From contig OZ223306.1 of the NCBI GenBank assembly GCA_965140735.1, forward strand, positions 2,604,001 to 2,668,000: 64,000 nucleotides of DNA, read 5' to 3'. This document shows, in pieces, positions 60,645 to 64,000 of the stretch. The notes beneath the pieces were generated by a model. It searched no databases. It was not told the origin of the DNA and worked only from the letters and a program-made list of their open reading frames with translations. The position numbers were made by a program, and so were the translations under genes. Every line of letters starts with the position of its first letter. Positions within the stretch are counted from its first letter, which is position 1. This DNA is from Fusibacter_A sp965140735 (GTDB taxonomy: Bacteria; Bacillota; Clostridia; Peptostreptococcales; Acidaminobacteraceae).

Positions 60645-63053
60645 TTAATATTGCACTTTTTCAAAGCCAGTTCTTTCAATAACCTCATCTTGAATCATAT
60701 CGCTAAGACGCGTAAAGTACGCACTATAGCCAGCAACTCTGACGACCAGTTCAGGGTGTGCCTCTGGATTGACTTTTGCATCAACCATATCCTCTTTGGT
60801 AACAACATTGAATTGGACATGCTTACCGCCATTTGTTAAATAAGTCTTGATCACATTTCCAAGCTTATGCAGATCTTCAGATGTCTTTAATGCACTTGGA
60901 TGGAACTTCATATTTAACAGTGTCCCCTGGTATGGATCTTGATCTACTTTCATTGCGCTTTGAAGTACTGCGAGATTTCCATTTGTATCCATGCCTTGAT
61001 TTGGTGATAGAGACGCATCTGCAAGTACCTCCCCAGTTTTACGTCCATCTGGTGTAGCACCTGTACAAAGTCCGCCTGGTTGATGTGCCGAAATCGATAT
61101 GGCATTGGGAATGATTTTTCCACCGTAGGCATGATCTAAGCTATAACACGTATCTGCAAAAAACTTGTAGACTTCCGCAACAAGCGTATCAGGAAGATCA
61201 TCATTATTGCCATACTTAGGGACAGCCTTAAACTCTTGTTGCATCAATTCATAACCTTCCCAATTTGCATCTAAAGCCGTTAGTAGTTCTGACATCGTGT
61301 ACTTTTTATCATCAAAGACAAGCTTCTTAACAGCCGCAAGAGAATCGCCTGTATTAACACCACCGACAGCACCTATCAAACTTGCATTTTCAAAATCAAA
61401 GGTTCTGTTCAAAAGATCTTTCCCTTCTTTTACGCCATCTTTCATTAATGCCGATCTAAATGGATCTGGGAAAAGTTCTCTTTCAGCGATAAGCTCCGCA
61501 TTATTTCGTTCTGCTGCTAGACTAATCAAATAAGCACACTGTTTAAAAAATGCCTCTTTAAAGGCCTCAAATGTCTTAAATGTTGTTACGTCACCCGTTT
61601 CAATGCCCACCATTTCATTTGTGTATCTACAAAATCCATTATGCATAAAAATATCGAAGGCTTGTGCAACAACGAAAAATACAATAACTTGACATCTTGT
61701 CTTTGCAGGTATGTTACCATCTACACATCCCGTTGCACAGTAATCTCGTGCTTCAGAAATCGGCAGCCCATTATCGACAAAAAATTTAATGTAACTCTTG
61801 TCACCTAAAAATGCTGGCATTCCTAGACCAGATTTAACGACTTCCAGTGATTTTTGCATCAATTCATCGGGTGTATTTTCATGCACTCTAACAGTAACTG
61901 TAAAATGGGGCAAATTTGTATTTTGCGCAGATTCCAGCAGTAAGTATGTCAAATCATTTGTCGCATCACGGCCTTCTTCATCAACACCACCAATTGTCCA
62001 GTTATACCATTTGGCCATCCCAGAATTTTTACTTCTATTGGCTTTTCCTGATACTCTGTTGATTTTCATCGTTTTGCAGCGCATTATTTCTAACAGCTCC
62101 AATACCTCTTCACGAGTAATACGGCCTGCATCGATATCCTTTTTATAGAGGGGATACATGTACTGGTCAAACCTGCCCGCTGTTGCCGTAGGTGAAGGAC
62201 ATGCCAATAAAAATGTAAACCAAAATGCTTGAAGTGCTTCGTAAAATGTATCTGCTGGCTCATACGGAACCTTATTACATATACGACCCATTTCCATCAA
62301 TTCAGCTTTTCTAACGGGATCATTTGTTTTCTCAGCCATATCGTATGCGAGTTTTGAATACCTTTTTGCGAATCCAACCCATGCTTCAAAAACAATGATG
62401 ACTGCTTCCCAATATGCTTTTTTCTCTAAACTATCAATTGACGTATAACGCAAGTCCTCTAGACACTGTTTTGCCTCTTCAATGATCGATTTTGCACCTT
62501 TATTAATAATTTTCTCAAAATCTATACAGACAAGATAAAATCCAGGTCCTAGACCATAACCCGACATGGCATAGCCACCACCTGAACCGCCTTTACGATC
62601 TTTCCAAGGAGGCAATATCGCACCAGATTTCATAAAAGGCCACATTCGATCATTCATTCCCAAGGAATCTGAAAGGGCATCAATGAGGTTGCGATTAAAA
62701 GCATTGTTTTCAAATCGTTTATTTAACTCATATAATTCTGCCTCATCTTCGGGAGATATCGTATAAATTTCACTTTTTAAAGACGCCACTTCATCTGGAG
62801 TCCAAACGCCGTATTCATATTGCACTTCCATACCAAAAGGTTTACTCGCTCCAGAGCCACATAGTAAGTCATCTTCTTCAATAAAAATCGTAATGTTATC
62901 TAAAATATGTTTATGCAACTTGGCACGCCTAATGAGCATCGATTCACCTACAGTAGAATCCAAAGAGTCATTTGCAAGCCGAAAAACTTCAATACACAAT
63001 GGATATTTCTTAACCGTTAGGCTTTCTTTCATCTTCTTCACTCTTTCAGTCAT
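60645..63053 (-). CDS. Glycyl radical enzyme of unassigned specificity
   Basis: An 802-residue PFL-family glycyl radical enzyme. The radical Gly775 is in RVAGYSAYF near the C-terminus; the active-site Cys443 is in ATGCVDGN. Most lyases/dehydratases of this length (CutC, glycerol dehydratase) have GCVE; here Asp445 replaces the usual catalytic Glu. The loop GGSGGGYAMSGYGLGPG (about 155-171) is also distinctive. It is not formate-lyase, which has two adjacent Cys. It generates a substrate-derived radical in an anaerobic lyase, dehydratase or decarboxylase reaction. ATG 63053 is chosen: AAGGAGG precedes it. First gene of a unit with the activase and MFS transporter. Confidence 0.9.
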   Translation of the reverse strand: MTERVKKMKESLTVKKYPLCIEVFRLANDSLDSTVGESMLIRRAKLHKHILDNITIFIEEDDLLCGSGASKPFGMEVQYEYGVWTPDEVASLKSEIYTISPEDEAELYELNKRFENNAFNRNLIDALSDSLGMNDRMWPFMKSGAILPPWKDRKGGSGGGYAMSGYGLGPGFYLVCIDFEKIINKGAKSIIEEAKQCLEDLRYTSIDSLEKKAYWEAVIIVFEAWVGFAKRYSKLAYDMAEKTNDPVRKAELMEMGRICNKVPYEPADTFYEALQAFWFTFLLACPSPTATAGRFDQYMYPLYKKDIDAGRITREEVLELLEIMRCKTMKINRVSGKANRSKNSGMAKWYNWTIGGVDEEGRDATNDLTYLLLESAQNTNLPHFTVTVRVHENTPDELMQKSLEVVKSGLGMPAFLGDKSYIKFFVDNGLPISEARDYCATGCVDGNIPAKTRCQVIVFFVVAQAFDIFMHNGFCRYTNEMVGIETGDVTTFKTFEAFKEAFFKQCAYLISLAAERNNAELIAERELFPDPFRSALMKDGVKEGKDLLNRTFDFENASLIGAVGGVNTGDSLAAVKKLVFDDKKYTMSELLTALDANWEGYELMQQEFKAVPKYGNNDDLPDTLVAEVYKFFADTCYSLDHAYGGKIIPNAISISAHQPGGLCTGATPDGRKTGEVLADASLSPNQGMDTNGNLAVLQSAMKVDQDPYQGTLLNMKFHPSALKTSEDLHKLGNVIKTYLTNGGKHVQFNVVTKEDMVDAKVNPEAHPELVVRVAGYSAYFTRLSDMIQDEVIERTGFEKVQY

Positions 63054-63324
63054 ACATACCTCCTTCACAGGAATAAATCTAAACTCGTAATCTTTTATGA
63101 TCTGTTATTCCCAAATAAATCTCTTATCAACTTTCAAAATAACCTTAACACCGACTTAAATTTACATCAAAATGTTTTTGAACTCGATCCATTTTTTTAT
63201 GCTGGTTGCACATCTTTATACAAACCTTATAGGTTCACTGCATAGAATTCAGCTCATTGAACCCATTCTTCAAAAATGTTAAAATACATTATTCTGTTTT
63301 TTGATTTATAAAGGAGTAGAGATT
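63054..63324. other. Divergent intergenic region of the glycyl-radical unit
   Basis: No gene. Holds the promoter of the plus-strand regulator and, at 63223-63235, a small dyad AACCT-TAT-AGGTT that may be an operator. No convincing minus-strand promoter for the glycyl radical enzyme was found. Confidence 0.5.
63257..63285 (+). promoter_or_regulatory. Promoter of the divergent regulator
   Basis: TTGAAC (63257-63262), 17 nt, TAAAAT (63280-63285). Good sigma-A spacing, 40 nt before the ATG. Confidence 0.6.
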
Positions 63325-64000
63325 ATGAAGCAACTCAATAGTTTAATCAAGTCACTCGGCTCTAACGTTTTAAGAACCACTATTAATTATAAAGTGAGAG
63401 TTCCACTCGAAGGCATCTTGTTCTTGAATGAACAAGTCCCTGTTAAAAACAACTTCGTTTACATTGGATCGCCGGATAGTGTCATCAATTTCATAATGAA
63501 CACAACCATAAAAACCTCTATAACCATCTTTATTCCAGAACAAACAAATTATGATCTCTCAACAGTCTCTTCATCTCACAATCTAATCGAAACTACGTTA
63601 GAGCTCCTGTCACTTTATAATATCCTTAATGCACAACTCTATAATGTCAATCTTATTAATACAACACTTTTACAAGCACTTTGTGAAAATTCAAGCATCC
63701 AACACGTTCTAAAATCAAGTGTGCAGTTTATCAAAAGTTCAATTGTTGTCCTTGATCCAAATAACAAAGTTATTGGAAATGAATGTGTTCCCAATATGCC
63801 CAACGTATTTTACAGTTCTATCATTGAAAACGGCATACTAAACACTCAAAAATTAAACTCATTTGCCTCAATGTATGATCTGCACGCACAAAATGATCAC
63901 TATAAAATTTACAAACATCATCAGGTGGACTCTTATATTCACTATTTTGAAGGCCATAATCCTAACAAGGATTTAGTGATGAAAATATTAATATTTTCAT
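63325..64000 (+). CDS. Probable PucR/CdaR-like transcriptional regulator, N-terminal part (runs off the window)
   Basis: An open frame from ATG 63325 (AAAGGAG upstream) continues past the window end; 225 residues are visible. The first 100 residues form a small alpha/beta domain (VRVPLEGILFLNE, YIGSPDSVINFI, ITIFIPEQTNYDL), followed by a helical region and a sensor-like part (IVVLDPNNKVIGNE). This resembles the N-terminal domains of PucR/CdaR-type regulators, whose DNA-binding helix-turn-helix would be beyond the window, so the class is only likely. Divergent from the glycyl radical enzyme, so it probably regulates that unit. Confidence 0.6.
   Translation, partial: MKQLNSLIKSLGSNVLRTTINYKVRVPLEGILFLNEQVPVKNNFVYIGSPDSVINFIMNTTIKTSITIFIPEQTNYDLSTVSSSHNLIETTLELLSLYNILNAQLYNVNLINTTLLQALCENSSIQHVLKSSVQFIKSSIVVLDPNNKVIGNECVPNMPNVFYSSIIENGILNTQKLNSFASMYDLHAQNDHYKIYKHHQVDSYIHYFEGHNPNKDLVMKILIFS

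Noticed and set aside
1..64000. CRISPR arrays, tRNA and rRNA genes
   Set aside because: No regular repeat-spacer pattern, cloverleaf or conserved rRNA segment was noticed. No scan was run, so small RNA genes could have been missed.

Overview
The window is AT-rich, with strong Shine-Dalgarno sites, frequent TTG/GTG starts and many rho-independent terminators. With the gene content (ferredoxin-linked 2-oxoacid oxidoreductase, glycyl radical enzyme, 4-hydroxybutyryl-CoA dehydratase, sigma-54 activators) this points to a strictly anaerobic, amino-acid-fermenting low-GC Firmicute (Clostridia). The species cannot be named from the sequence alone. No rRNA, tRNA, CRISPR array, intact insertion sequence or replication origin was found.

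Layout. 0-4 kb: tail of an unidentified gene, a giant multi-AAA ATPase, and a transposase relic. 4.3-11.4 kb: tripartite tricarboxylate transporter (tctCBA), a decayed RraA-like aldolase and a D-2-hydroxyacid dehydrogenase, behind a sigma-54 promoter with upstream sites probably bound by the adjacent PrpR-type activator. 11.8-16.7 kb: four-subunit 2-oxoacid:ferredoxin oxidoreductase with an uncharacterised P-loop ATPase and membrane protein, separated from a divergent YheO/DauR-like regulator by a palindrome array. 16.8-18.1 kb: MFS transporter. 18.1-26.5 kb: a compact seven-gene operon of four radical-SAM proteins with B12-binding-like N-termini, one methyltransferase and two GNAT-like acyltransferases. 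It has its own promoter and terminator, and I cannot match it to a known pathway; it is the best candidate for an undescribed system. 26.7-29.6 kb: threonine degradation (tdh, kbl) with an XRE-cupin regulator and a 19-bp inverted repeat. 29.9-32.3 kb: decayed IS1634-like transposase and two small orphan genes.

32.3-46.5 kb is a GABA-fermentation locus of the Clostridium aminobutyricum type: permease, GABA aminotransferase, glutamate dehydrogenase and 4-hydroxybutyrate dehydrogenase on the minus strand; 4-hydroxybutyryl-CoA dehydratase, a NifU-like protein and 4-hydroxybutyrate CoA-transferase on the plus strand. Two sigma-54 activators lie in it, and both arms have recognisable -24/-12 promoters with different upstream palindromes. 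Together they convert GABA through succinic semialdehyde and 4-hydroxybutyryl-CoA to crotonyl-CoA.

46.6-53.1 kb: ascorbate-type PTS (IIA, IIB, IIC) with a class II aldolase, TPR protein, P-loop kinase and PRD regulator. 53.4-57.8 kb: an atypical GAPDH-like protein, an ECF sigma/anti-sigma pair and a lipoprotein. 58.4-64 kb: MFS transporter, glycyl-radical activase and a glycyl radical enzyme with a GCVD rather than GCVE active-site motif, divergent from a regulator cut by the window end.
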